This document shows positions 18,433 to 26,835 of a stretch of DNA of 64,000 nt, piece by piece. The number at the start of each line of letters is the position of its first letter. The stretch's first letter is position 1. The notes beneath the pieces were generated by a model. That model saw nothing but the letters and a program-made list of their open reading frames with translations, did not search any database and was not told the DNA's origin. The position numbers and the translations under genes are program-made. Source of the DNA: Serratia fonticola (GTDB taxonomy: Bacteria > Pseudomonadota > Gammaproteobacteria > Enterobacterales > Enterobacteriaceae); the NCBI RefSeq assembly GCF_006715025.1, contig NZ_VFMK01000001.1, positions 4,154,001 through 4,218,000 of the forward strand, written 5' to 3'.

Positions 18433-19365
18433 TTAACGCTCGCCTTTGGTCAGCTCACGTTTCATATCAATGATGTTCTGGTATTCAGCCAGTTTGACGT
18501 CACCAATGTGCTGTTTGCCGCCCATGGCTTTGATAAAGCAGGCGTGATCATCGGTATCAAGCTTCTTGATGGCGCTCACCACTTTGGCTTTAAAGTCTGC
18601 AGGCAGTGAATTGCTCACCAGAATTGGGCCGTTGGGGATCAATGGTGACTGCCAGATAATGCGGATTTGCTTCATCAGGTCAGGATGATCCATACGGATC
18701 ATACGGGTGAACGCACCGCTGCTATAACCGGTGTTGTAATCACCAATCATCGAAGTCCAGGTGACGGCACCTTCAAACTGGCCGTTCAACACTCCGAGGA
18801 TGTCCTGCTCATGACCACCAGAGAAGGTGACGCTGGAGAAGAAATTGTTGTATTTGTTATCCGTGTTGCCGCCAAACAGTTTCTTGAACGCCTGGTTTGG
18901 CATCAGGTAACCGGAGGTTGAATCCGGATCGGCAAAACCGAAGGACTTGCCTTTCAGATCTTCCAGCTTTTTGTAAGGGCTGTCCGCTTTTACCACCACC
19001 ACCGAGTGGTATCCCCGCGACTGATCCACATCGTCAACCGCGATCCCCACCAGATCGACCGCTTTCGGATCCTTGATATACACCGAAGCAAAGGATGCAG
19101 GCGACATACTCAACACCAGATCGATCTTGCCCCCCAGCAAGCCCTGGATCACCCCTGAGTAGTCGGAAGAGTTACGCAGTTTGGTATCAACATTCAGCTC
19201 TTTATCCAGAAAGTCTTTCACACACTGATTATCACCAATCTGTTGAGTGGCATTTTGCCCCCCCAGGATCCCCAGATTCAATTCTTTGGGCGCATCCGCT
19301 GCACCGGCATTAAATACCATCATTACGCTGGCCATCAGCGTGGTCAGACTCAAAACTTTTTTCAT
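18433..19365 (-). CDS. phnD: Phosphonate-type ABC transporter substrate-binding protein
   Basis: Periplasmic binding protein of 310 residues. A signal peptide (MKKVLSLTTLMASVMMVFNA, cleaved near AGA-ADA) is followed by the PhnD block ELNLGILGGQNATQQIGDNQ. Ligand-pocket motifs of the family are visible: DLVLSMSPASF, ADPDSTSGYLMP and a GAVTWTSM segment. It would deliver a phosphonate, phosphite or phosphate ester to the two PhnE permeases. The true ligand cannot be read from the sequence because no phosphonate-degrading enzyme is encoded nearby. Confidence 0.9.
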   Translation of the reverse strand: MKKVLSLTTLMASVMMVFNAGAADAPKELNLGILGGQNATQQIGDNQCVKDFLDKELNVDTKLRNSSDYSGVIQGLLGGKIDLVLSMSPASFASVYIKDPKAVDLVGIAVDDVDQSRGYHSVVVVKADSPYKKLEDLKGKSFGFADPDSTSGYLMPNQAFKKLFGGNTDNKYNNFFSSVTFSGGHEQDILGVLNGQFEGAVTWTSMIGDYNTGYSSGAFTRMIRMDHPDLMKQIRIIWQSPLIPNGPILVSNSLPADFKAKVVSAIKKLDTDDHACFIKAMGGKQHIGDVKLAEYQNIIDMKRELTKGER

Positions 19366-19413
19366 TGCGCATGCCCTGTGTGTATAAGATAAAAGTGATG
19401 AAACATCCGGTGA

Positions 19414-20247
19414 TTAATGGATCTGGTTGGCTTCTTCGCCATACAGTTGCTGCAAAATGCGTTCGTTAAGCTGTGCTGGGTGGCCATCAAAAATGATTTT
19501 TCCGTGCGCGATGCCGATCGCCCGGGTGCAGTACTCCCGGACCAGTTCGACCGAGTGCAGGTTCACCATCACCGCAATGTCGTCCTCACTGACTTTTTGC
19601 AGTGCATCCATAATGCGGCGGGTGTTTTTCGGATCGAGGGAAGCCACAGGTTCATCGGCCAGCAGGATTTTCGGGTTTTGCATCAGCGCACGACAGATGG
19701 CAACGCGCTGCATCTGACCACCGGAAAGGTTCTCGGCACGCTGCAGCGCATGCGGCAGCATATTCAGCCATTGCAGCAGCTCAATGGCCCGAGCACGGTC
19801 GGCATCATCGAACACTTTGAAAAAGGATTTCAGCGTGGAGGTGTGGCTGAGGCGGCCAAGCAGGACGTTGGTGATCACGTCCAGCCGTGGAACCAGGCAG
19901 AAATCCTGGAAGATCATGCCGCAGCGTGCTCGCCACTGTCGCATCTGACGGGGGCTGAGCTGCGCAATATCCTGCGCGACGCCATCATCCTCAAAATGCA
20001 GCATCTCACCGCAGGTGGAAGGAATGGTGCCATTCAGCGTATGCAACAGGGTGGATTTCCCTGCCCCGGAGCGACCAATCACCGCCACAAATTCACCGGC
20101 ATGCAGATCGAAATTGATGTCGTCGAGGACCAGTTGCTGGGATTTGTATGCTTTCCCCAAGCCTTTTACGGATAACACCTTGCGTAAAAGAATCGGTTGC
20201 TGCCCCGGATAATCAGTCTGTGCGAGTTTTAACAGTGCCTGAGCCAT
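19414..20247 (-). CDS. phnC: Phosphonate-type ABC transporter ATP-binding protein
   Basis: ATPase of the importer, 277 residues. Walker A is GRSGAGKST, the signature is LSGGQMQRVAICRAL, and Walker B is ILLADEPVASLDP with the PhnC-typical continuation KNTRRIMDALQ. About 25 residues precede the ATPase fold. It is the first gene of phnC-phnD-phnE-phnE, and the promoter region upstream holds a possible Pho box. Confidence 0.92.
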   Translation of the reverse strand: MAQALLKLAQTDYPGQQPILLRKVLSVKGLGKAYKSQQLVLDDINFDLHAGEFVAVIGRSGAGKSTLLHTLNGTIPSTCGEMLHFEDDGVAQDIAQLSPRQMRQWRARCGMIFQDFCLVPRLDVITNVLLGRLSHTSTLKSFFKVFDDADRARAIELLQWLNMLPHALQRAENLSGGQMQRVAICRALMQNPKILLADEPVASLDPKNTRRIMDALQKVSEDDIAVMVNLHSVELVREYCTRAIGIAHGKIIFDGHPAQLNERILQQLYGEEANQIH

Positions 20248-20275
20248 ATGATTTCTCTAATTTCAGTGGCTAATC

Positions 20276-20311
20276 ATTATGGGCACCTATTAACGAATAA
20301 CTTTATGACAC
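20276..20311 (-). promoter_or_regulatory. Candidate phnC promoter with partial Pho box
   Basis: Minus strand: GTGTCATAAAGTTATTCG (20294-20311) resembles the first half of a PhoB box (CTGTCATAAA) with a poor second half. CATAAT follows 12 bases on as a -10 element (20276-20281). Phosphate control is therefore plausible but not firm. Confidence 0.4.
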
Positions 20312-20331
20312 CGAGATGATGATTTTATGGC

Positions 20332-20360
20332 CGGAAAATGACGATCAACGTCATTTTCCG
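20332..20360. terminator. Perfect 12-bp inverted repeat between uxaB and phnC
   Basis: CGGAAAATGACG, five-base loop, CGTCATTTTCCG. It lies 12 bases beyond the uxaB stop (20373), in the position of a terminator for uxaB, though no separate T-run follows. Confidence 0.5.
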
Positions 20361-20372
20361 TCGCGAGGAGGA

Positions 20373-21830
20373 TTAATGATTGTCTATTTCATCCAAAGCA
20401 GCACGCATTCCCTTATCAAGGATAGCCTGCAGATCGGCGGTGACGGTAGCGGTAAGCCCCGGCACGGCATTGAGATTTTCCCCCCAGTGTGCTTCTTCGG
20501 CCAGTACGCTTTCTACTAATGAGCCCAGCGTAGCATCGTGATGCTTAACCTCGGCCCATAAACGTTCAAACCGTGCCAGCCAGTGGGCATCATCCTGCAA
20601 TGCGTAGCTGCCCGTTTGCCGTTCGCCGCGATAGAAGGCGATCAACGCTGCCAACGCAAAGGTTAACCGTTTTGGCAAAGCCCCATTTTTCTGCTGACCC
20701 GCCAGCAACTGCGGCAAAATACGCGTGCGGAATTTGGTCATGCCGTTCAGCGCGATAGATAGCAGCTGATGCTGAATAAACGGGTTACGGAATCGGTTCT
20801 GTACCGCTTCGGCAAAGGGCTTCAGCTCTTCTTGCGGCAGATCGAGCACCGGCACAATGTCTTCGGCAATGGTTCGTGCCACATAGCCGCCAATCTGTTC
20901 GTCACTCATGGCCTCACCTACGGTATCCAGACCCGCCAGAAAGGCGACCGGCACCAACGCAGTGTGGGCCCCATTGAGGATGGCCACCTTACGTTCTTTG
21001 TAAGGCTTGATGTCATCGACAATGTGCACGTTCAGTTCCAATTGATCCAGATGCAGCTCTTTTGCCACCCACTGTGGCCCCTGTATCACAAACAGGTAAA
21101 AATGCTCCGCCGTATCAAGAAAGTTATCCTGATAACCTAACTGCTGCTGCCACTGCGCGTCTTCCCCGCGCGGATAACCGGTAACAATACGGTCAACCAG
21201 CGTAGAGCAGAACGTGTTGCAGTTATTCAGCCAATCTATGAAGGCTGGCGGTAGCTGCCACTGCTGCGCATAGCGCAGAATGTACGCCTTCAGCGTTTCA
21301 CCGTTGTAGTCGATCAGCTCACACGGCAGCAATACCCAGCCTTTGTCTGCGGCACCGTCAAAGTGGGTGAAACGTTCGTACAACAGACGTGTCAGCTTGG
21401 CCGGAAAACTGGCCGCTGGCGCATCGGTGAATTTGTCGTCCGGCAAATAGCTGATACCCGCCTCGGTAGTATTGGAGAAAACAAAGCGGATTGCCGGATC
21501 GCGGGCCAGCGCCAGATAATGGTCATATTGCTGATAGATATTGATCTCTCTGTTCACCGAGCGGATCAGGCGCGGCTCACAAACCGCCTCCCCGCGTTCA
21601 TTTAACCCACGGATAATGGTGGTATACAGACCGTCTTGCGTATTCAGTGAAGGGGGTTGTTCGCTGTCGATCGGGCGCACCACCACCACGCCAGCATTCA
21701 GGCCGGTATGCTGGTTTAATAAATCGATTTGCCAGTCGATAAACGCGCGCAGAAAATTCCCCTCACCGAATTGAATAATACGATCGGGATAATGCGCCCC
21801 AGGAAATTCACGACGATTGAGCTGCTTCAT
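20373..21830 (-). CDS. uxaB: Tagaturonate reductase (altronate oxidoreductase)
   Basis: NADH-dependent reduction of D-tagaturonate to D-altronate. At 485 residues it matches E. coli UxaB in length and in long blocks: IIQFGEGNFLRAF, the catalytic-region DDIKPYKERKVAILNGAH, and GMTKFRTRILPQLL. It belongs to the mannitol-dehydrogenase superfamily. Downstream of lgoD on the same strand with an 87-bp gap and a good ribosome site (AAGGAG), so the two steps L-galactonate to tagaturonate to altronate are encoded together. In E. coli uxaB is elsewhere, so this linkage is specific to this lineage. Confidence 0.95.
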   Translation of the reverse strand: MKQLNRREFPGAHYPDRIIQFGEGNFLRAFIDWQIDLLNQHTGLNAGVVVVRPIDSEQPPSLNTQDGLYTTIIRGLNERGEAVCEPRLIRSVNREINIYQQYDHYLALARDPAIRFVFSNTTEAGISYLPDDKFTDAPAASFPAKLTRLLYERFTHFDGAADKGWVLLPCELIDYNGETLKAYILRYAQQWQLPPAFIDWLNNCNTFCSTLVDRIVTGYPRGEDAQWQQQLGYQDNFLDTAEHFYLFVIQGPQWVAKELHLDQLELNVHIVDDIKPYKERKVAILNGAHTALVPVAFLAGLDTVGEAMSDEQIGGYVARTIAEDIVPVLDLPQEELKPFAEAVQNRFRNPFIQHQLLSIALNGMTKFRTRILPQLLAGQQKNGALPKRLTFALAALIAFYRGERQTGSYALQDDAHWLARFERLWAEVKHHDATLGSLVESVLAEEAHWGENLNAVPGLTATVTADLQAILDKGMRAALDEIDNH

Positions 21831-21917
21831 TTATTGCTCCTTGCATTGCGCAATAGTCAAAGAAAGGCAAACTCTCACGAATTAACATCGCCGTTTGCCA
21901 GGATCTTGGGCTAAGGT

Positions 21918-22943
21918 TTAGTTAAAATGAATAACGCCTTTAATCAGCTGCGTATTATTAATTACCTCGGCCTGGTACTTCTCAGCCAGGGTAGAAAAAT
22001 CAAATTGATGAGAAAGCATCATCTCTGCCGTTATTTTCCCGGCGGCCATTAATCGCCCCACTTTGATAAAGTCTTCTTTGGTGGCGTTACGGCTGCCCAT
22101 CATGGTGGTTTCTTTTTTATGGAACTCCGGATCGGAGAACTGCAGGTCGCCCTTGAACAGCCCGACGAAGGTAATGCTGCCGCCATGGCGGATCAGGTTA
22201 ACGCTGTGATTCATCGCATGCGGGTTGCCGGTAGCATCAATGATTTTCGCCGCCAACATGCCGGAAAACCGTTCTCTTAACGCCGCCTCAAAGCCCTCAT
22301 CTGCCGGGTTCAGCGTCGTCAGCCCAAGCATCTTCTCCACATGGGCACGCCGTTCTGCGCTGGTATCCGCCACCAGCACGTTTGCCCCATCGGCCTTGGC
22401 GATTGCCGCGACGCCCAGACCTATCGGCCCGGCGCCCACCACCAGCAAATGATCGCCCTGCTCAATGGCCGCACGACGCACCGCATGCGCACTGATAGAA
22501 AACGGCTCAATCAGCGCCGCCGCCTGCGGATCCACCTCATCCACGGCCAGTAAATTGCTCACTGGCACGCTTAAAAACTCGCTGAAACCGCCATCCTGAT
22601 GCACGCCGATTACCGAGATATTTTCGCAGCAGTTGGGCCTGCCGCTTTGGCATGCACCACAGTGATGGCAGGCAACATAAGGGATCACCGCCACGCGCTG
22701 CCCGACGCGCAAGTCATTGACCTTGTTACCGACGCTGACAATCTCACCGCAGATTTCATGCCCCAGCACTCGCGGGTAAGTGAAGAACGGTTGCTGACCA
22801 GACCAGGCGTGGATATCAGTACCACAGATACCTACCGTGAGGATTTTTAGTACCGCCTCGTCCGCGGCAGGCTGTGGGATGGGTCTTTGTTGGTAAACCA
22901 GCCGGGTCGGCTCCAGGCAAACTAGCGTATTCATTGTGGCCAT
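21918..22943 (-). CDS. lgoD: L-galactonate oxidoreductase
   Basis: Zinc-dependent medium-chain dehydrogenase that oxidises L-galactonate to D-tagaturonate. About 341 residues from the ATG at 22943, which has a perfect AGGAGG seven bases upstream; an upstream ATG giving 13 more residues is unlikely. Catalytic zinc ligands are in GICGTDIH and GHEICGE; the structural zinc Cys cluster is CHHCGACQSGRPNC. The Rossmann motif is VVGAGPIGLG. Close to E. coli YjjN/LgoD throughout, including HQDGGFSEFLSVPV. Divergent from its regulator gene lgoR. Confidence 0.93.
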   Translation of the reverse strand: MATMNTLVCLEPTRLVYQQRPIPQPAADEAVLKILTVGICGTDIHAWSGQQPFFTYPRVLGHEICGEIVSVGNKVNDLRVGQRVAVIPYVACHHCGACQSGRPNCCENISVIGVHQDGGFSEFLSVPVSNLLAVDEVDPQAAALIEPFSISAHAVRRAAIEQGDHLLVVGAGPIGLGVAAIAKADGANVLVADTSAERRAHVEKMLGLTTLNPADEGFEAALRERFSGMLAAKIIDATGNPHAMNHSVNLIRHGGSITFVGLFKGDLQFSDPEFHKKETTMMGSRNATKEDFIKVGRLMAAGKITAEMMLSHQFDFSTLAEKYQAEVINNTQLIKGVIHFN

Positions 22944-23012
22944 GATATTTCCTCCTGTGATGTGGGAGTGGTTATCCGGCAAAACGAATATCGCTATGGC
23001 TTTGACAATGCG

Positions 23013-23046
23013 AATTTGTGAGTCAGCACAAATTAAACCGGTTTAA
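23013..23046. promoter_or_regulatory. Palindromes in the lgoD/lgoR divergent region
   Basis: Two adjoining inverted repeats: AATTTGTG-N6-CACAAATT (23013-23034) and the perfect 14-mer TTAAACCGGTTTAA (23033-23046). The second is repeated in degenerate half-sites (TTTAAAACCG and CGGTTAAAA) in front of lgoT. They are good candidates for the LgoR operator. The first resembles a CRP site, but the half-site spacing is two bases too short. Confidence 0.5.
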
Positions 23047-23092
23047 ATGGGTTTTAAATGCTTAAAAAACAGTTATTGCACAGAGAAACCCC

Positions 23093-23998
23093 ATGAGCAG
23101 AACGCAGAACCTCCGGCAGAATGTGGTTAACCAGATGATCGACGGCATCATCAATGGCCATATCCGTTCACCGCTGCCCTCGCAGGCGGCGCTGGCGGAA
23201 ATGTATAACGTCAGCCGCACCACCGTGCGCCACACGCTAACGCATCTGTATCAGCGTGGGGTGTTGGAAAAAGTGAATGATGATTACGTGATCCTCCGCA
23301 TGCCGCTGGCAGAAGACGGCTTTGAATGCATGAGCCACTCGCTGGACGAACAAAGCACGCTGTTCGAGAAAGCGTTTTATCAGATGATTAACCAGAAACA
23401 ATTACGTGCGGGGGATTCCTTCACAGAGCTGCAGCTTGCTCGCACGGTTAACGTCAGCCCAGTCGTGGTGCGGGAATTTCTGCTGCGTTTCAGCCGCTTT
23501 GATCTGATCGACAACGTGCGACGTGGCCAATGGCGCATGAAAACGTTCGATCAGGACTATGCCGAACAGCTGTTTGAACTGCGCCAAATGTTGGAAACCC
23601 ACGCGCTATCACGCTTTATTAATCTGCCAGCGCAGGATGGGCGCTGGTTGCAGGCTAAAGAGTTGTTAAACCGACACCGCCAGCTGCGTGACGGCATCAG
23701 TGATAATTATCGGCTGTTCTCTGAGTTGGATCGTGACTTTCATAGCCTGATCCTGTCAGCGGCCAACAACCCGTTCTTCAACCAGTCACTGGAGATCATC
23801 TCAGTGATATTTCACTTCCACTATCAGTGGGACGAAACCGACCTCAAACAGAGAAATATCATTGCTATTGAAGAACATATGGCCATTCTGAGCGCGCTGA
23901 TCTGCCGTAACGATCAAGAGGCAGCGCGCGAACTGCACCGCCATCTTGATACCGCCAAACAATCGATGATCCGTTCTATCAAACAGGATGCCGCCTGA
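23093..23998 (+). CDS. lgoR: GntR-family regulator of L-galactonate catabolism
   Basis: A 301-residue regulator close to E. coli YjjM/LgoR. The first winged helix is LPSQAALAEMYNVSRTTVRH. Unusually, a second DNA-binding-like segment (TELQLARTVNVSPVVVREFL) precedes the FCD domain, which includes LFELRQMLETHAL and the His-bearing EHMAILSALI. It is divergent from lgoD and collinear with lgoT, the usual arrangement for a local repressor or activator responding to the sugar acid. Confidence 0.9.
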   Translation: MSRTQNLRQNVVNQMIDGIINGHIRSPLPSQAALAEMYNVSRTTVRHTLTHLYQRGVLEKVNDDYVILRMPLAEDGFECMSHSLDEQSTLFEKAFYQMINQKQLRAGDSFTELQLARTVNVSPVVVREFLLRFSRFDLIDNVRRGQWRMKTFDQDYAEQLFELRQMLETHALSRFINLPAQDGRWLQAKELLNRHRQLRDGISDNYRLFSELDRDFHSLILSAANNPFFNQSLEIISVIFHFHYQWDETDLKQRNIIAIEEHMAILSALICRNDQEAARELHRHLDTAKQSMIRSIKQDAA

Positions 23999-24217
23999 TT
24001 TTTATTGATAAAAAACCGCCTCCAGCGACATTTAAAACCGATAAAAAACAGCAAAATCGTAACTGCTGCACGGAATCGGTTAAAAAATACCGCCTAAAAC
24101 ACAATTGCCGCCTAGGCTCATCGCCGAAACAGTCATTCATGCCGTTGTTAAAAACCTTTCCTGGGCCATACCCCGGAAGAATAAATAATGATTAATACGG
24201 AATTCTGGAGGCGAGTA
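23999..24217 (+). promoter_or_regulatory. lgoR-lgoT intergenic control region
   Basis: About 220 AT-rich bases. They contain TTTAAAACCG near 24030 and CGGTTAAAA near 24080, resembling halves of the palindrome between lgoD and lgoR. A separate LgoR-controlled promoter for lgoT is therefore likely. No gene. Confidence 0.4.
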
Positions 24218-25576
24218 ATGGAAAAAATAACTACCGTGAGCACAGGAAGCAAACAGGAAGAAACGTATTCGGATAGCATTCATCCTATTCCTGCTGGCGG
24301 TATCATTGAGCGCACAGCAAGAATTAAAAAAATCCAGACCACGGCGATGATCCTGTTATTTTTTGCTGCGGTCATTAACTTTCTCGATCGCAGTTCGCTT
24401 TCCGTCGCCAACTCCACCATTCGCGAAGAGATGGGGCTGAGCGGTACCGAGATCGGCCTGCTGCTTTCGGCATTCTCTCTGGCCTACGGTATTGCCCAAC
24501 TACCTTGCGGGCCACTACTGGATCGCAAAGGGCCGCGTATCATGCTCGGTCTGGGGATGTTTATCTGGTCGTTGTTCCAAACGATGTCGGGCATGATCCA
24601 CAACTTTACCCAGTTTATCTGGGTGCGTATCGGCCTGGGGATCGGCGAAGCACCGATGAACCCTTGTGGCGTCAAGGTCATCAACGACTGGTTCAACATT
24701 AAAGATCGCGGCATGCCGATGGGGATATTTAACTCGGCATCCACTATCGGGTTGGCCATCAGCCCCCCGATCCTCACCGCCATGATGCTACTGCTCGGCT
24801 GGCGCGGTATGTTCATCACGATCGGTTTACTGGGCATTGCGTTATCTATCGGCTGGTATCTGCTGTATCGCAATCGTGAAGAAATCAATCTGAGCGCACA
24901 GGAACAAAGTTATCTCAACGCAGGCAGCGTCAGCGCTCGCCGCGAGCCGATGAACTTCAAAGAGTGGCGCTCGCTGTTCCGTAATCGCACCATGTGGGGA
25001 ATGATGATCGGCTTTAGCGGCATCAATTATACCGCCTGGTTGTATCTGGCCTGGCTGCCGGGCTACCTGCAGACCACTTATCATCTGGACTTGAAAAGTA
25101 CTGGATTGCTGGCGGCGATCCCATTCCTGTTCGGTGCTGCGGGTATGCTGTCCAACGGATTTGTCACCGACTTCCTGGTACGCCGTGGCATGGCCCCGCT
25201 CAAAAGCCGTAAAATCTGTATCGTCGCCGGAATGCTGCTATCCGCCGCGTTTACCTCTGTGGTGGCACAAGCCACCACCACTACCAGTGCCGTCGCGTTA
25301 ATCAGCATGGCGCTGTTTTGCATCCACTTTGCTGGCACTTCCTGCTGGGGATTGATCCACGTGGCGGTTACGTCACGCATGACCGCCTCGGTGGGCAGTA
25401 TTCAAAACTTTGCCAGCTTTGTGTTTGCGTCATTTGCTCCGGTGATTACCGGCTGGATCCTGGATACCACCCATTCATTCAGCCTGGCACTGACCATTTG
25501 TTCCTGCGTGACGCTGATCGGTGCGCTGTCTTATGTGTTTATTGTCAAACACCCCATTACCGACAACGCCGCCTGA
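24218..25576 (+). CDS. lgoT: L-galactonate transporter (MFS)
   Basis: Inner-membrane proton symporter of the anion:cation symporter group, 452 residues from the ATG at 24218 (GGAGG seven bases upstream; an earlier ATG at 24188 lacks one). Twelve membrane segments. The family block NFLDRSSLSVANSTIR is in the first, and FSLAYGIAQLPCGPLLDRKG is the cytoplasmic loop signature. It follows E. coli YjjL/LgoT closely through the length, including FCIHFAGTSCWGLIHVAV. It supplies substrate to LgoD and UxaB. Confidence 0.93.
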   Translation: MEKITTVSTGSKQEETYSDSIHPIPAGGIIERTARIKKIQTTAMILLFFAAVINFLDRSSLSVANSTIREEMGLSGTEIGLLLSAFSLAYGIAQLPCGPLLDRKGPRIMLGLGMFIWSLFQTMSGMIHNFTQFIWVRIGLGIGEAPMNPCGVKVINDWFNIKDRGMPMGIFNSASTIGLAISPPILTAMMLLLGWRGMFITIGLLGIALSIGWYLLYRNREEINLSAQEQSYLNAGSVSARREPMNFKEWRSLFRNRTMWGMMIGFSGINYTAWLYLAWLPGYLQTTYHLDLKSTGLLAAIPFLFGAAGMLSNGFVTDFLVRRGMAPLKSRKICIVAGMLLSAAFTSVVAQATTTTSAVALISMALFCIHFAGTSCWGLIHVAVTSRMTASVGSIQNFASFVFASFAPVITGWILDTTHSFSLALTICSCVTLIGALSYVFIVKHPITDNAA

Positions 25577-25584
25577 TCGTCAAG

Positions 25585-25609
25585 CCCCCTCTCACCCACG
25601 GAGAGGGGG
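25585..25609. terminator. Bidirectional terminator lgoT / trpS2
   Basis: Perfect nine-pair stem CCCCCTCTC / GAGAGGGGG with a seven-base loop, between two convergent genes and overlapping nothing. No long T-run. Confidence 0.55.
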
Positions 25610-25610
25610 A

Positions 25611-26618
25611 TCACTTCAGCGCAAAGAAATCCAACCCTAATGCCGCTTTGACCTGAGCCAGCGTATCCTGTGTCACCTCGTGAGCCCGCTGGCTGCCCGC
25701 CTGCAAAATACGCATTAGCTCGCCTTTATCGGCGCTGAACTGCGCACGCCGGGTACGAATGGGCTCCAGTAGCGTTTGCAGGCAATCCTCCAACAGCCGT
25801 TTAATCTTCACATCCCCCAGGCCACCTTGGCGATACTGCGCTTTCAGTTCCGCCACCCGCGCCGTGTCGTCGCAAAACGCATCCAGATAGGTGAATACCA
25901 TGTTGCCTTCCACCTGACCGGGATCGCTCACGTTAAGATGGTTGGGATCGGTGAACATGCTCATTACCGCTTTATGCACCTCGTCTGCACTGGCCCCCAG
26001 CATGATGGTGTTACCTCGTGATTTTGACATTTTGCCCTGCCCATCCAGCCCCGGCAGGCGGCCGACCTGGCTCAGCAGCGGCTGACATTCCACCAGCACC
26101 TCTCGATCAACCACACGATTAAAACGCCGGACAATCTCGTTGGTTTGCTCCAGCATCGGCAACTGATCTTCCCCCACAGGCACGTGTGTTGCCCCAAACG
26201 CGGTGATATCCGCCGCCTGGCTGACCGGGTAAATCAAAAACCCGGCGGGCAGGCTACGTGAAAAGTCCTTCTCGATGATTTCACTTTTCACCGTAGGGTT
26301 ACGTTCCAGGCGCGCGACGGTGACCAGATTGAGATAATACATCGTCAGCTCTGCCAAAGCGGGCAGCGCAGATTGCAGACATAGCGTGGTCTTGGCCGGA
26401 TCGATCCCCACGGCCAGATAATCGGCCACCACATTCAGCACGTTAGCACTGATTTTTTGCGGATTGCTGCCATTGTCGGTGAGCCCTTGCAGATCGGCGA
26501 CCATGACCGTTTGCTGGTGATGGTGCTGGAGTTCAACGCGCTGACGCAGTGAACCGACGTAGTGGCCTAAATGCAGGGAACCGGTGGCGCGATCGCCGGT
26601 AAGAATGGTGTAACTCAT
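25611..26618 (-). CDS. trpS2: Second tryptophanyl-tRNA synthetase
   Basis: A 335-residue class I synthetase that charges tRNA-Trp. The HIGH-type motif is LHLGHYVGSL near residue 18, and the KMSKS motif is GKMSKSRGNT near 198. Middle blocks VSQAADITAFGATHVPVGEDQ are as in TrpRS (quoted in pieces: ISQAADI-like and THVPVGEDQLPMLEQ). It differs from the housekeeping enterobacterial TrpS, which is normally beside gph/rpe, and resembles the TrpRS of other phyla. It is thus probably an additional, acquired copy. Its mRNA begins with a complete Trp attenuator, so it should be made only when charged tRNA-Trp runs short. The ATG at 26618 has CCAGGAG upstream. Confidence 0.9.
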   Translation of the reverse strand: MSYTILTGDRATGSLHLGHYVGSLRQRVELQHHHQQTVMVADLQGLTDNGSNPQKISANVLNVVADYLAVGIDPAKTTLCLQSALPALAELTMYYLNLVTVARLERNPTVKSEIIEKDFSRSLPAGFLIYPVSQAADITAFGATHVPVGEDQLPMLEQTNEIVRRFNRVVDREVLVECQPLLSQVGRLPGLDGQGKMSKSRGNTIMLGASADEVHKAVMSMFTDPNHLNVSDPGQVEGNMVFTYLDAFCDDTARVAELKAQYRQGGLGDVKIKRLLEDCLQTLLEPIRTRRAQFSADKGELMRILQAGSQRAHEVTQDTLAQVKAALGLDFFALK

Positions 26619-26660
26619 AGCATTGCTCCTGGAAGTAAACAGACCGCCGGATCAACGCAA

Positions 26661-26690
26661 GAAAAATGCCGCCAGAACCGGCGGCATTAA
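26661..26690 (-). terminator. Attenuator terminator in the trpS2 leader
   Basis: Minus strand: TGCCGCC (26680-26686), loop GGTTCT, GGCGGCA (26667-26673), then five T. With flanking A-T pairs the stem reaches nine pairs. Segment 3 of the stem can pair instead with GGCGGCA of the upstream segment 2, which would abolish it. Confidence 0.88.
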
Positions 26691-26720
26691 TTAAAAGGGA
26701 TGAATCAACCCGTGCCGCCT

Positions 26721-26774
26721 TCAGAAAAGGCGCCACCAGCAAAAAGAAGATGTGAACTGCGGGAAGATATTCAT
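26721..26774 (-). CDS. Trp-rich leader peptide of trpS2
   Basis: A 17-codon frame, MNIFPQFTSSFCWWRLF, ending at the TGA at 26721 inside the first hairpin loop. Tandem TGG codons are at positions 13 and 14, placed so that a stalled ribosome masks hairpin segment 1. A GGGGAG lies 13-18 bases before the ATG, a rather long spacing. It is too short for gene finders and has probably no function beyond regulation. Confidence 0.82.
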   Translation of the reverse strand: MNIFPQFTSSFCWWRLF

Positions 26775-26835
26775 GCCGTTACGTTACTCCCCGTGTTAAA
26801 CAGCGTCAATGATTTCGCACCGGGAATATCTTGCC

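Larger units (their letters stand above)
26661..26774 (-). promoter_or_regulatory. Transcription attenuator (trp-leader type) controlling trpS2
   Basis: All parts of a ribosome-mediated attenuator are present in order on the minus strand. A 17-codon leader peptide has two adjacent Trp codons (26733-26738). A pause hairpin is formed by TGGCGCCTT (26727-26735, overlapping the Trp codons) and AAGGCGGCA (26713-26721), eight pairs and one mismatch. A 26-base spacer follows. The antiterminator pairs GGCGGCA (26713-26719) with TGCCGCC (26680-26686), seven perfect pairs. The terminator is TGCCGCC/GGCGGCA plus a T-run. A ribosome stalled at the Trp codons covers segment 1 and frees segment 2 to sequester segment 3. 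The promoter was not identified with confidence. Confidence 0.88.

Noticed and set aside
19417..20175. 252-codon open frame opposite phnC
   Set aside because: Antisense to the complete PhnC reading frame; no independent evidence.
23013..23034. CRP site between lgoD and lgoR
   Set aside because: AATTTGTG-N6-CACAAATT is symmetrical, but the distance between TGTG and CACA is two bases shorter than in CRP sites.
26781..26809. TTGACG-N17-TAACGT as the promoter of the trpS2 leader
   Set aside because: It would place the start of transcription on the leader ATG itself and leave out the ribosome site, so it is not offered as the promoter.
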